DNA from: Oceanobacter antarcticus
GTDB lineage: Bacteria; Pseudomonadota; Gammaproteobacteria; Pseudomonadales; Oceanobacteraceae
Reading direction: 5' to 3'
Length of the DNA: 64,000 nucleotides
Assembly (NCBI RefSeq): GCF_044962685.1
Contig: NZ_JBBKTX010000005.1
Span: 124,001-188,000, forward strand
The notes below the pieces were generated by a model, which made no database searches, had not been told where the DNA came from, and saw nothing but the letters and a program-made list of their open reading frames with translations. Shown piece after piece: positions 1 to 7,762 of the stretch. The position numbers and the translations under genes were made by a program. How positions within the stretch are numbered: position 1 is the stretch's first letter; every line of letters starts with the position of its first letter.

Positions 1-1003
1 CAGGTATTCAAAGCGGTTGAGAACATCCCTGGGACTGTTGGCATGAACCGTGGTCATGCTGCCATCATGGCCGACATTCATCGCCTGCAGCATGTCGAAC
101 ACTTCATCGCCTCGTACTTCACCGACAATGATCCGGTCCGCCCGCATCCGTAACGCGGTTTTCAGCAAATCTGTCAGGGTAATCACGCCCAGTCCCTCGC
201 CATTACCCAGGCGGGATTCGAGCGTCACCACATGGGGATGATTCAGTCTCAACTCTTGAGTCTCTTCAATGGTGATGACCCGCTCAGTTAACGGTATCTG
301 GCTGGAAAGCACGTTCAGCAAACTGGTTTTACCGGCAGAAGAGCCACCGGCAATCACCAGATTCGCCCCCTGACGAACAGAATCCGCCAGAAAACGCCAC
401 ATCTCCGCCGTCATAAAACCCTGCTCAATCAAATCTTCCGGGGTTAAAGGGGTCAGCGCGGAAGCGCCGAATGGAGATCACCGGCCCCCGTGGCGAAGGC
501 GGCGATATAACAGCATTCAACCGACTGCCATCACTCAGCCGGGCATCAACAATGGGGTTGCCCATATCGATATGGCGGCCCTGCTGACTCAGAATCCGGT
601 TCAGAAAACGCAGGAGATGATCGTTACCATCAAAGGCCACGTCCGTACGTTCCAGACGACCACTGCGGTCAACCCAGATATCGTCGTGGCCATTAATCAA
701 AATATCGGATACCCGCGTATCCAGCATCAGCTCAGCAATCGGCCCCAGCCCCTGAATTTCATCACAAATGGCATTGAGTAACCGTTTGCGCAGTTCGGGG
801 GCCAAGGCGCGGCTATGGCAATTAAGCAAGTCATCCAGATGGTGTTCCAGCTGTCCGGCCAGTACGGCCCGGTCAACGATGGAGTGTTCAGTAACGCCTT
901 CCAGACCCTCCAGCACCCGACGATGCAAACGGCGACGCAGGTGGTTGTACTCCTCCGACTCCAGCGTAATCAACGGCTCATTCATAACCTCGGCACGGTT
1001 CAT
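1..1003 (-). CDS. cpaF: CpaF/TadA-type pilus assembly ATPase, frameshifted and cut by window edge
   Basis: Secretion ATPase that would power Tad/Flp pilus assembly at the inner membrane. The ATG at 1003 follows GGAGG by 7 nt and overlaps the upstream lipoprotein stop (ATGA). The first 186 or so codons are typical CpaF N-domain, ending in the ISIRRFRADPF motif. There the frame breaks: one extra base near 444-445 brings a stop at 425-427. In the shifted frame the protein continues to the window start with the Walker A motif GGSSAGKTS (about 322-348), ITIEE, RADRIIVGEVRG and MTTVHANSPRD. The downstream frame is fully conserved, so this is a recent single-base mutation or a sequencing error. The C-terminus lies outside the window. 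Confidence 0.9.
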
Positions 1004-1761
1004 AATGGTACCTCCTGCTCCCTTTGCGCCTGCAAATACTGGTAACAGACCGGATGATATGCCAACCCCATCAGCCTGCCGCTGGATGCCTTGTGACCCG
1101 GATTGATGGCCAATGCCCGACTGTAATGGCTGCAAGCCAGGTCTGGATGCGCCTGCGCCTCCTGCACCAGACCTTGCAGATACTGGATACGCCAAGCCGG
1201 AGACCCCAGGCGATCGGCCTGCTCCAGCAGTATTTCAGCCTGTGCATAATCACCGGAGACATAACGTACTGCCGCCAGGCCCTCGCGTATTTCCGGGTAA
1301 TCCGGCGACTGTACCAGGGCCTCTTCCAGCAGGCTGCCCGCCAGTCGCAAATTTCCCTGCTCCAGCGCAATACGACTGCGCAGCACTCGGGCTTCAGGCC
1401 GAGGGCTTGGCAGCCACACCAGTTGATCCAGTAATTCCTGGGCTTTATTCACATCACCGATGCGGTAGTGCATTACCGCTGCGGCCATACGGATGCGTTC
1501 ATGATAAGGATGAATCAGCACCAGTTCGTCCAATGCTCGCAAGTGCCGCAAGCAATCACTCACACCGACATGCTGGCGCGCTGGATCGATACAACCGCTG
1601 CTGAAATCAGCCGATGACTGCAGCGCGTCTAATTGCCGGGTCAAGGCCTCTTCCGGTGAGTATTCTGTCTGGGGGCCAGATGACAGCGACGCACAGCCAG
1701 TCAGCAGCAGACCGATCATCACCAGCTTCAGGGCCAAAATAACAGGCTTCCAATGCTTCAT
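1000..1761 (-). CDS. TPR lipoprotein of the Tad locus (TadD-like)
   Basis: Product of 253 residues with a lipoprotein signal (LLLTGC, lipidated Cys about 23), followed by repeated helix pairs of tetratricopeptide type at about 90-235 (for example ALVQSPDYPEIREGLA and ALAINPGHKASSGRL). In Tad systems the TPR lipoprotein TadD helps secretin assembly or pilus biogenesis. Position between the secretin and cpaF genes, with four-base ATGA overlaps on both sides, fits that role. A CpaE/TadZ gene, often found between secretin and ATPase, is absent here. Family assignment is by architecture and context, not by close recognition. Confidence 0.7.
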   Translation of the reverse strand: MKHWKPVILALKLVMIGLLLTGCASLSSGPQTEYSPEEALTRQLDALQSSADFSSGCIDPARQHVGVSDCLRHLRALDELVLIHPYHERIRMAAAVMHYRIGDVNKAQELLDQLVWLPSPRPEARVLRSRIALEQGNLRLAGSLLEEALVQSPDYPEIREGLAAVRYVSGDYAQAEILLEQADRLGSPAWRIQYLQGLVQEAQAHPDLACSHYSRALAINPGHKASSGRLMGLAYHPVCYQYLQAQREQEVPL

Positions 1762-3611
1762 GGTCGTGCCTCCTCAGTGAAAGAATAGCGATTTCTCAGC
1801 GGACGGGGGTTAACCGACCAGCGCAGCAACTCGTTGGTGTCGGCAAACTCCCACAGTGCCGTCTGATGCAACGGCTCACGCACGATCGTTGGTGTGACGA
1901 CAATCACCAGTTCGCGGTCGCGATAACTGGACAAATCCGAGCGAAACAGTTTGCCAATAAAAGGGATCTGGGCCAGAAACGGCAACGCCTGATTACTTTC
2001 CGACTGATCCCGCGACACCAGTCCGCCAATGATCAGCGGCTGACCATCACGCAGTCGGGTCGAGGTATTGATGCTGCGTACGTCAAACGCGGTCGTAGCC
2101 AACGTCGAACCGGTACTGTCAGTGATGTGCTTGGACAACAGGGTATCCGGGGTCGAGACACGGGGGTTCAGCTGCAGTGCAATATGGTCAGTTTCATCGA
2201 CGACCGCTTTTACTTTGAGCTGAATACCATAAGGCTTGAATTCGGTACGACTCAGCAAGGTATCGCCCAACGTATCGGGATTATCCGACTCCTGCCCCAG
2301 GCGGGTATAGGTCGAGCGGATCGGCACTTCGCCACCAACCTGAATCGTGCCGGAATCACCGGACATCAGCGTAATGGTCGGCTTCGACAAGGTGCGGGAA
2401 ATACCTTCCGATTCCAGCATCGAAAACAGCGCATTCAGTGATGCCTGTTGACCGGCAATCTGTAATTGCCCCGCCAGTGCGCCATTAAACAAACTCAGGG
2501 CAGCTTCAAGATTATTGTTGCCAAGGGAAGCAGAACCCGCCGCATTGGTGCTCAATCCAACACCTGGCTGCCACTCTTTCAGACGGTTCAGGCTGACTTC
2601 ATACATCTGTACCGACACCCGCAACTGCGGAATATCCTTCACCCTGATCATCGACAACACGCTTCCACCGGCGATCGACAAAACATTCGCTCTGGACAGC
2701 TCGGCGGTACTGGCCTGCACCGCCCGCTGTCCGGATCCACTGCCCTGCGCTGAAGAGACAACCCGACCTGCTTCATCGGCATAGACCTGAACCAGACTGT
2801 TCAACGGCACATCCGCACCAGGCTGAACAAAAAGACGGGAAACGACTGCCAGCACTCGGGAGAGTTCAGCCTGGGTCTGCACCTCGCCTTCCAGCATCAA
2901 GGTGTCGGCGTTGCTGTTCAGAGTAGCTTCCTGGCGGATACGGCGTACCTTGACGGTATCGGTTCCTATCTCGTTCAAGGCACGGGTAATACGGTCTTCG
3001 ATGCGTTCAGCCTGGTGACGCACACGAATCAGATTAATCAACGGCGGTTGACCCGGTTTGACATCGTCAGGGGTCGATAACGACTTCAGCACATCCCTGG
3101 CCGTGCTTCTGCTGGCTACACCCTTGCCTTGTCGTTGCAAATAACTTAATGCCGCCTGTTCCGCCGCTATCTTCTGATGCTGATAGCCGACACTACCGGT
3201 GAGTAATAACACCTGACGATCCGGTGCCGAATCAATACGGATATAGGGATCGATGGTTTTTAACGCCGATTCCAGAAACGACAGATCCGCTGCAACACTC
3301 AACATATAGGCGTGACTGGTTCCATCCATAAACCACACCATCATGCTGGTTTTGCCGACATTTTTAGCCAGTACCAATAACTCTTTTTCGTTCAGTACAT
3401 CGACCTCAGCAATCGACTCCTGTCCCACCGCAACACGGCGCAGTTTCCGGTTAAATACAAACCGGACATGAGTCCAGCGCAGTAATTCATCGACATCTGC
3501 TGAACGCTCGCCATTGGCCAACTCAATATAGCTTAATGGATTATCGGTATTGGCATTAACGGGTAATGAAACCAGCACCAGCATGGTTAACAGAATGGGG
3601 AAAAATTTCAT
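1758..3611 (-). CDS. cpaC: Tad/Flp pilus outer membrane secretin (CpaC/RcpA family)
   Basis: Product of 617 residues with an N-terminal signal peptide (cleavage near VNA, residue 20). The N-terminal pilus-assembly domain (about 25-180, with LLTGSVGYQHQK) and a BON-like stretch (LMLEGEVQTQAEL) come before the secretin domain (about 310-590). The secretin signatures GGEVPI, a long beta-rich segment, LIIGGLVSRDQ and VIVVTPTIVREPL are visible. It would form the multimeric outer-membrane channel for the Flp pilus. It overlaps the OmpA-like gene before it and the TPR lipoprotein after it by four bases, so translation is probably coupled. Confidence 0.88.
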   Translation of the reverse strand: MKFFPILLTMLVLVSLPVNANTDNPLSYIELANGERSADVDELLRWTHVRFVFNRKLRRVAVGQESIAEVDVLNEKELLVLAKNVGKTSMMVWFMDGTSHAYMLSVAADLSFLESALKTIDPYIRIDSAPDRQVLLLTGSVGYQHQKIAAEQAALSYLQRQGKGVASRSTARDVLKSLSTPDDVKPGQPPLINLIRVRHQAERIEDRITRALNEIGTDTVKVRRIRQEATLNSNADTLMLEGEVQTQAELSRVLAVVSRLFVQPGADVPLNSLVQVYADEAGRVVSSAQGSGSGQRAVQASTAELSRANVLSIAGGSVLSMIRVKDIPQLRVSVQMYEVSLNRLKEWQPGVGLSTNAAGSASLGNNNLEAALSLFNGALAGQLQIAGQQASLNALFSMLESEGISRTLSKPTITLMSGDSGTIQVGGEVPIRSTYTRLGQESDNPDTLGDTLLSRTEFKPYGIQLKVKAVVDETDHIALQLNPRVSTPDTLLSKHITDSTGSTLATTAFDVRSINTSTRLRDGQPLIIGGLVSRDQSESNQALPFLAQIPFIGKLFRSDLSSYRDRELVIVVTPTIVREPLHQTALWEFADTNELLRWSVNPRPLRNRYSFTEEARP

Positions 3612-4264
3612 GACGAGCCTCCTGGCAGCATGAGTGAATGACAGGAAGCCCCGCCCTGATACAGTTCAATCCGGCGTAAACGAGCATGTTGTTGCGGATA
3701 ATAGTAATCATCGCTGCTCGTAAATGACTTACCCTGAATGCTGATTTGAAGACGAGATACCCCTAATGCAGACAGGTGGCGATAGACCGATAAGGCGCGC
3801 TGATACGCCAGCTCCCGGTTGTATTGTTTATCGCCACGCACATCAGTAGTTGCAACAATCAATATCGATTCAATATCAGCCCTGTTGCGCTTGGCCCAAG
3901 CGGTCAAATGCTCAACCTCCGCAGCCCTCAGTTCGGTCTGCGCCGTAGCAAATGCGTCGTAGCCCAGATACACCAGCCGTTGTATTTCTACCGCGGTCGT
4001 TCTCGATGGATTTTCCTGGCCAGGCAAATGTACCGAGCAATAAACCATTGGCGTTGTCACGGGATCCTCGTCCAGTCGGACGTCACATATCTGCAACCCT
4101 TCGGAACGGCGGCAATCCAGTTCATGTGGCGGTACAGACACCATGTCGCGATGCCCGGTAGCCGGAACCGTCGCAGGATAATGAGAATAGGACTTGTCAC
4201 TGACGGCATTGGCGGAGAAAACGCCTAACCCGATCACCATCGCCCTTTGAATAAAATTCGGCAC
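3608..4264 (-). CDS. Exported OmpA-like protein of the Tad locus
   Basis: Chosen start is GTG at 4264, with AAGGGGG five bases upstream and an immediate signal peptide (hydrophobic AMVIGLGVFSANA). The reading frame is open further upstream, but that part does not look coding. The product is 218 residues. The C-terminal half (about 125-205) resembles an OmpA/MotB peptidoglycan-binding domain: ILIVATTDVRGDKQYN, then LAYQRALSVYRHLSALGV. OmpA-like proteins often accompany secretins in Tad loci and may anchor the channel to the cell wall. It overlaps the secretin gene by four bases. Four cysteines lie in the region between signal peptide and domain. Confidence 0.7.
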   Translation of the reverse strand: MPNFIQRAMVIGLGVFSANAVSDKSYSHYPATVPATGHRDMVSVPPHELDCRRSEGLQICDVRLDEDPVTTPMVYCSVHLPGQENPSRTTAVEIQRLVYLGYDAFATAQTELRAAEVEHLTAWAKRNRADIESILIVATTDVRGDKQYNRELAYQRALSVYRHLSALGVSRLQISIQGKSFTSSDDYYYPQQHARLRRIELYQGGASCHSLMLPGGSS

Positions 4265-4302
4265 ATCAACCCCCTTCTGTTGAATGTAGTCAGGGGTTGT
4301 TT

Positions 4303-4319
4303 TGCATTTGGCATACCAA
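4303..4319 (-). promoter_or_regulatory. Possible sigma-54 promoter for the OmpA-like/secretin operon
   Basis: On the minus strand TGGTATG-N4-ATGCAA has the invariant GG and GC at exactly ten bases spacing (GG at 4317-4316, GC at 4305-4304). The -12 element keeps TGCA; the -24 element is weaker than consensus TGGCACG. A start about 12 bases further (near 4292) would give a 28-nt leader before the GTG with its Shine-Dalgarno sequence. Confidence 0.4.
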
Positions 4320-4711
4320 CTTGGAAAATTATTTTTATTCATATAAATCAACAACTTGAAAACAAAAAAAGATTGATCCTCGGCAACGACTCGAATTGCT
4401 TTGCAAAATGCGAAATCTCTCAGACCGAGTTGCAATATGCATATGGGGCTAACCAACCAAAACCGGGAAAGATCCACAACGTCGACAAAAACGAACACCG
4501 GTTGCACCAGACTATCGATCATATTCCGCTCTTCGTCCTGGTCGTGCCTGGTTTGGACGTGCCGCCGCAAGATCTGGCCGCCGGTGACGGTCTTCGCCAG
4601 TAGCGTTACAGGCAGCTGTCGCGAGGAGGAAATCACCGCAGAGGAAAGCAGAGGAGAAGAGACGGTCAAGAAAAAATGAGCAAGAAAGAACCAACAAAGA
4701 ACCAAGAGGAA

Positions 4712-4728
4712 CCGGAGTCAGGCTCCGG
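4712..4728 (-). terminator. Hairpin directly after cpaB
   Basis: Six-base inverted repeat CCGGAG/CTCCGG with a five-base loop, starting two bases past the cpaB stop. It is followed on the minus strand by a moderately T-rich stretch, so it is a weak terminator or RNA-stabilising hairpin at the end of the pilin-cpaB transcript. Confidence 0.4.
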
Positions 4729-4729
4729 C

Positions 4730-5461
4730 TTAACGGCGCACAATAATGGTTTTTTTCGACAACCCCGAATAGATATCGATGGAATGATCCTGGGGGGCGG
4801 CGGGCATCTGTATGGCACGGGTTGTCATCGCTGCGGTGTCAGGGTTATGTAATACCAGACTGACCGTATCAGACGGGTTGATGGCCGCCAGTGGATACAC
4901 TTCTTCCGGCAAGATCGAAATCACCAAAGTGGTATCTCCATGGTAAGACAACTGCGTACCCGGTTTGCCATTGGTTGACCGAATCGCCTTCATTGATCCG
5001 ACCATACGGATATTAGTAGCCGCCTTGCGAACACCCTGGGAGTTTTTCACCAACACATCAAAGCGATCTTCTGCTTTTATCTGAGAAACAGGAATCGATC
5101 CCCTACTGATCGTTAATGTATATAAGACACGATTATCATCCAGTCTTTCCGACAAAGTAGGCACTTCAGGGTCAGCAAGCTCACCGAAGTAGAAAGGCAT
5201 CCCCTTATTTTTATCGACCGTCAGAACTTTTCCGAGCACAAAACTCATATCCAGCTCCTGCCGATCCGATTTTTTAACCATCTTGGAAGTCAGTTTTTTT
5301 TCTGTGATCAAGGTGCCAGCAACCATGGGAGTATTAGCCACCAGAACCGCGTGATAATTCAGTTTATCAACCTGCCGATATCCTAATACTGCTGTCAGCA
5401 GGGACGATACTGCAAACACCGTCAGACCGATAATAGCACTGCCATTTAATGTACGTTTCAT
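4730..5461 (-). CDS. cpaB: Flp pilus assembly protein CpaB/RcpC
   Basis: Start ATG at 5461 is chosen over an upstream in-frame start because GAGGAG lies seven bases before it and the protein then begins MKRTLNGSAIIGL, a normal N-terminal membrane anchor (about 6-28). The 243-residue product has a SAF-like domain (about 38-100: VLVANTPMVAGTLITEKKLTSKMVKK) and the RcpC-type periplasmic region after it (LYTLTISRGSIPVSQIKAEDRFDVLV). CpaB is a periplasmic component associated with the secretin in Tad pilus biogenesis. It lies 73 bp downstream of the pilin-like gene, with a hairpin in the gap. Confidence 0.85.
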   Translation of the reverse strand: MKRTLNGSAIIGLTVFAVSSLLTAVLGYRQVDKLNYHAVLVANTPMVAGTLITEKKLTSKMVKKSDRQELDMSFVLGKVLTVDKNKGMPFYFGELADPEVPTLSERLDDNRVLYTLTISRGSIPVSQIKAEDRFDVLVKNSQGVRKAATNIRMVGSMKAIRSTNGKPGTQLSYHGDTTLVISILPEEVYPLAAINPSDTVSLVLHNPDTAAMTTRAIQMPAAPQDHSIDIYSGLSKKTIIVRR

Positions 5462-5499
5462 AACCAATCTCCTCAGCAATAGCCGAATGAACATTGGCC

Positions 5500-5515
5500 C
5501 TGGTCAGGAGACCAG
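5500..5515 (-). terminator. Short hairpin between pilin-like gene and cpaB
   Basis: Inverted repeat CTGGTC/GACCAG with a four-base loop, in the 73-bp gap. No T-run follows, so it may attenuate or stabilise RNA, letting the pilin be expressed above cpaB, rather than end transcription fully. Confidence 0.35.
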
Positions 5516-5534
5516 AGCCAGACAGGTCAGATGA

Positions 5535-5912
5535 TCAAGGTGCGGTCAGCGTCGCAGCGGAAGCGGAAGAGCTCGAGCCGGTGCTGGCAGTCGTGGTACC
5601 ACCTTCCAGAGGTGTTGCTGTCACAAAGGTGAACTCGGTATTGTCGCCAGCATTTACATCCGGTGCATCGCCATAAACAGAACCTTCAATTACGGCCGTT
5701 TTTTCACCGTTGACAATGCCATTAAAGGCATAGGTTTGATCCAGACTGCCAATGGCTTCGGCAACATCTTCCATTTCTGCGGTGAGTGCATCGCGCATCG
5801 TCACCAGGCCAACCGTCAAACCGACGACCATGGTGGTCACCAGCAGTACCAGTTCCGAGGTCATAACGAAACCTCCTTGCTTGGTTTTACGCGACTTGAT
5901 TGAAGTGGTCAT
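5535..5912 (-). CDS. Atypical Flp-type pilin or pseudopilin
   Basis: 125-residue product with a short positive leader (KSRKTKQGG), then a single hydrophobic helix FVMTSELVLLVTTMVVGLTVGLV and a short variable tail ending in a Ser/Ala/Thr-rich stretch. This is the plan of a prepilin cleaved after GG. A glutamate in the helix start (SEL) is at +6 if cleavage follows the second Gly, not the usual +5, and the canonical Flp motif with GxxxxEY is missing. GAGG lies eight bases before the ATG. First gene of the Tad transcript, so most likely the major subunit or a minor pilin. Its own prepilin peptidase is not in the window. Confidence 0.65.
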   Translation of the reverse strand: MTTSIKSRKTKQGGFVMTSELVLLVTTMVVGLTVGLVTMRDALTAEMEDVAEAIGSLDQTYAFNGIVNGEKTAVIEGSVYGDAPDVNAGDNTEFTFVTATPLEGGTTTASTGSSSSASAATLTAP

Positions 5913-6042
5913 AAGGTAATCCTCAGTGCATTTAATATTAGTTTTTTATTAGCTGGGAAAAGCATTAAAGCATTTCATCTTGAGCCACCCCCCATGAACG
6001 ACCGATTTGCAATCAGCATTTGTTTCGGGGTTACAAGAGGTA

Positions 6043-6059
6043 TTGCAGTGGGTGTGCCA
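6043..6059 (-). promoter_or_regulatory. Sigma-54 (-24/-12) promoter upstream of the pilin-like gene
   Basis: Minus-strand TGGCACA-N4-CTGCAA matches the RpoN consensus TGGCACG-N4-TTGCA at nearly every position, with GG (6058-6057) and GC (6046-6045) ten bases apart. Transcription would start near 6033, about 120 nt before the pilin ATG. This implies control by an enhancer-binding activator; its binding site was not identified in the AT-rich DNA upstream. Confidence 0.6.
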
Positions 6060-6304
6060 ACTTTCAAAAAAACAACAACAGCATTAAATTCAATGACAAA
6101 AAAACCTTTAAAACCCCTATAACTAATTGATTTATAAGGAATAAAAAAATTAGATAAATATTTAACCAGAGAGATTCCAAAGATATTATTTCGTAACAAG
6201 CCTGCGTGTTTTCAAATTCACTTTTCATATTCAAACCGAAAATGCAGTTTTGATTCGCAAAATGAGAATTAATTTGGGAATACCTAATCAGCAGCCGTTT
6301 GGAA

Positions 6305-6364
6305 CCATCTATTTAATCCTGCACAGCGCTGCGCGAGCGTTGCTGAAGGTGCCATCTATTTAAT
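6305..6364. repeat. 13-bp direct repeat pair
   Basis: CCATCTATTTAAT occurs at 6305-6317 and again at 6352-6364, 47 bp apart. The 34 bp between contain a small hairpin (AGCGCT/AGCGTT). Function unknown; could be operator sites or the scar of an excised element. Confidence 0.5.
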
Positions 6365-6521
6365 TCGGTGCCCGCTGGGACTTTCGGATGGGGTCGAATC
6401 ACGAAGCCGGTTTGCAAGCCTGCCGGGTCACTCCCACTGGAACCCAGCAGTTGCCAGAGGAACTCAGAATGACCCACAGCCGATGCCGCCGACAACAAGC
6501 CGGCACTGCAAATATCAACCA

Positions 6522-6581
6522 CTGTGGGTTTACACAGTATTTTTTACTGTATATATTCACACCCACTGTACAGATAAACAG
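6522..6581 (+). promoter_or_regulatory. Three LexA (SOS) boxes in the lexA promoter
   Basis: Two perfect CTGT-N8-ACAG boxes at 6522-6537 (CTGTGGGTTTACACAG) and 6566-6581 (CTGTACAGATAAACAG). Between them lies a near match CTGT-N8-ACAC at 6547-6562. Box starts are 25 and 19 bp apart and end 13 bp before the lexA ATG, the usual place for LexA autoregulation. sulA, 52 bp downstream of lexA, has no box of its own visible and probably shares this promoter. Confidence 0.85.
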
Positions 6582-6594
6582 ACATGGAAACTTT

Positions 6595-7197
6595 ATGATC
6601 AAGCTCACCGCCAGACAGCAGCAGGTACTCAACCTGATCAAATCCGCACTGGAGGAAACCGGCTTCCCACCTACCCGAGCAGAAATCGCCAAGGAGCTTG
6701 GCTTCAAATCCCCCAATGCGGCGGAAGAACATCTGAAAGCACTGGCTCGCAAAGGCGCTATCGATATCATGCCTGGCGCGTCCAGAGGCATTCGGATCCT
6801 CAGCTCCGAGCAGGAAGGGTTGCCTATTGTTGGCCGCGTGGCAGCGGGTGAGCCCATATTGGCCCAGGAACATATTGAAGAGTACTGCAACCTGCCCGCC
6901 AATTTTTTCAAACCGGCCGCTGACTATCTGCTGCAAGTACAAGGCGACAGTATGAAAAACGCCGGTATTTTTAATGGCGACCTGATTGCCGTTCACAAAT
7001 GTGAAAGCGCCCGCAACGGACAGATCGTCGTCGCCCGAGTCGAAAACGAAGTCACCGTCAAACGTCTTGAAAAAAATCGTCACAAGGTGCTGTTGCACCC
7101 AGAAAATGAACATTACGGCCCGATTATCGTCGACCTGCGCCAGCAAGAGTTTTATATCGAAGGTTTGTATGTCGGCGTTATTCGTCGCAATCACTAA
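6595..7197 (+). CDS. lexA: LexA repressor of the SOS response
   Basis: 200 residues. N-terminal winged helix (TARQQQVLNLIKSALEETGFPPTRAEIAKELGF), then an autocleavage site Ala84-Gly85 (RVAAGEPI) and the Ser119 (GDSM) and Lys156 (TVKRLEK) catalytic pair, at the same numbers as in E. coli. It represses SOS genes and is cleaved with RecA after DNA damage. The ATG at 6595 is chosen because the family starts M-x-K-LTxRQ; the frame is open upstream but crosses the LexA boxes. Followed by sulA as in Pseudomonas. Confidence 0.96.
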   Translation: MIKLTARQQQVLNLIKSALEETGFPPTRAEIAKELGFKSPNAAEEHLKALARKGAIDIMPGASRGIRILSSEQEGLPIVGRVAAGEPILAQEHIEEYCNLPANFFKPAADYLLQVQGDSMKNAGIFNGDLIAVHKCESARNGQIVVARVENEVTVKRLEKNRHKVLLHPENEHYGPIIVDLRQQEFYIEGLYVGVIRRNH

Positions 7198-7249
7198 CTG
7201 TACATCCCAGCCAGATACCACAGGGTAGTCACCATTCACGAGGTTTTGT

Positions 7250-7693
7250 ATGCGTCAACTCAGCTTGCCAGTCGATCGTCAGCCCGCTTTGCCGTTTACG
7301 AATGCCGCACCAGTGGAGACCAGGCCAAGACCGTCTGGCAGCCTGACCGAGGTGATTGTATCGGATGACAGCACCATTCAGCCGCTGCAGTTACTGCCCA
7401 TGCTGGCCCACTGCAATTCCAGCGATCGCTGGCTGATGTGGCTAAGCCCGAACCGGACGCTGAACAAACAATGGCTGGCCAGTATGAATCTCGACAAGGC
7501 ACCCGTGGTTCATATTGATCTGTGTGCAGATACCCAGAAAGTGTTGTGCCAACGGATCCTCGCCAGCGGCAACAGCCATCTGATCATCGAATGGCAAGGT
7601 AATATAAAACAACATCAACGTCGACAACTCCGTGAGCTGGCACGCCAGAGTGGCAGTCATGTCGTGCTGGTACAGATTCGCCAAAACCCCTGA
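7250..7693 (+). CDS. sulA: SulA-like SOS cell division inhibitor
   Basis: 147 residues, cytoplasmic. Shows the SulA pattern: a divergent N-terminus, then LTEVIVSDD, LQLLPMLAHCNSSDRWLMWLSPN, ASGNSHLIIEWQGN and a C-terminal SHVVLVQIR. SulA binds FtsZ and blocks septation during DNA damage. The gene starts 52 bp after lexA with GAGG before the ATG and ends just before a strong terminator, so a lexA-sulA SOS operon is likely. The assignment rests on both motif resemblance and the lexA neighbourhood. Confidence 0.85.
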   Translation: MRQLSLPVDRQPALPFTNAAPVETRPRPSGSLTEVIVSDDSTIQPLQLLPMLAHCNSSDRWLMWLSPNRTLNKQWLASMNLDKAPVVHIDLCADTQKVLCQRILASGNSHLIIEWQGNIKQHQRRQLRELARQSGSHVVLVQIRQNP

Positions 7694-7708
7694 GATTATT
7701 CAGCGCAA

Positions 7709-7741
7709 AAAAAAAACGGGCAGCAAGGCTACCCGTTTTAT
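7709..7741. terminator. Bidirectional terminator between sulA and the next gene
   Basis: AAAACGGG (7713-7720) pairs with CCCGTTTT (7732-7739), with an inner AGC/GCT pairing. It is flanked by an A-run on the left and a T-run on the right, so it can stop transcripts from both convergent genes. Confidence 0.85.
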
Positions 7742-7762
7742 GGTCGATCATCAGCACGTGAC

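Larger units (their letters stand above)
4265..4729. other. Non-coding gap inside the Tad locus
   Basis: 465 bp between cpaB and the OmpA-like gene with no convincing gene on either strand. The part at about 4300-4450 is AT-rich compared with its surroundings. It holds a hairpin directly after cpaB (4712-4728) and a possible sigma-54 promoter (4304-4319) in front of the OmpA-like gene, so the locus is probably split into two transcripts. Confidence 0.6.
5913..6521. other. AT-rich non-coding region upstream of the Tad pilin and lexA
   Basis: About 600 bp without a convincing gene. 5930-6260 is strikingly AT-rich with many A/T runs. 6300-6520 is of normal composition and may hold decayed coding sequence (no recognisable product). 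Contains a sigma-54-type promoter for the pilin gene (6043-6060), a 13-bp direct repeat at 6305-6317 and 6352-6364, and ends at the LexA boxes. Confidence 0.6.

Noticed and set aside
425..460. Programmed frameshifting in cpaF.
   Set aside because: No known slippery pattern or stimulating structure, and the product needed is the full ATPase; a simple indel or read error is more likely.
4265..4705. The OmpA-like reading frame stays open for about 440 bp upstream of its chosen start.
   Set aside because: The extension has no domain, signal or codon pattern, crosses AT-rich DNA, and the GTG at 4264 has a strong ribosome site directly before a signal peptide.
5975..6199. A 74-residue frame in the AT-rich region upstream of the pilin gene.
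   Set aside because: It runs through the sigma-54 promoter, has no ribosome site and no family likeness.
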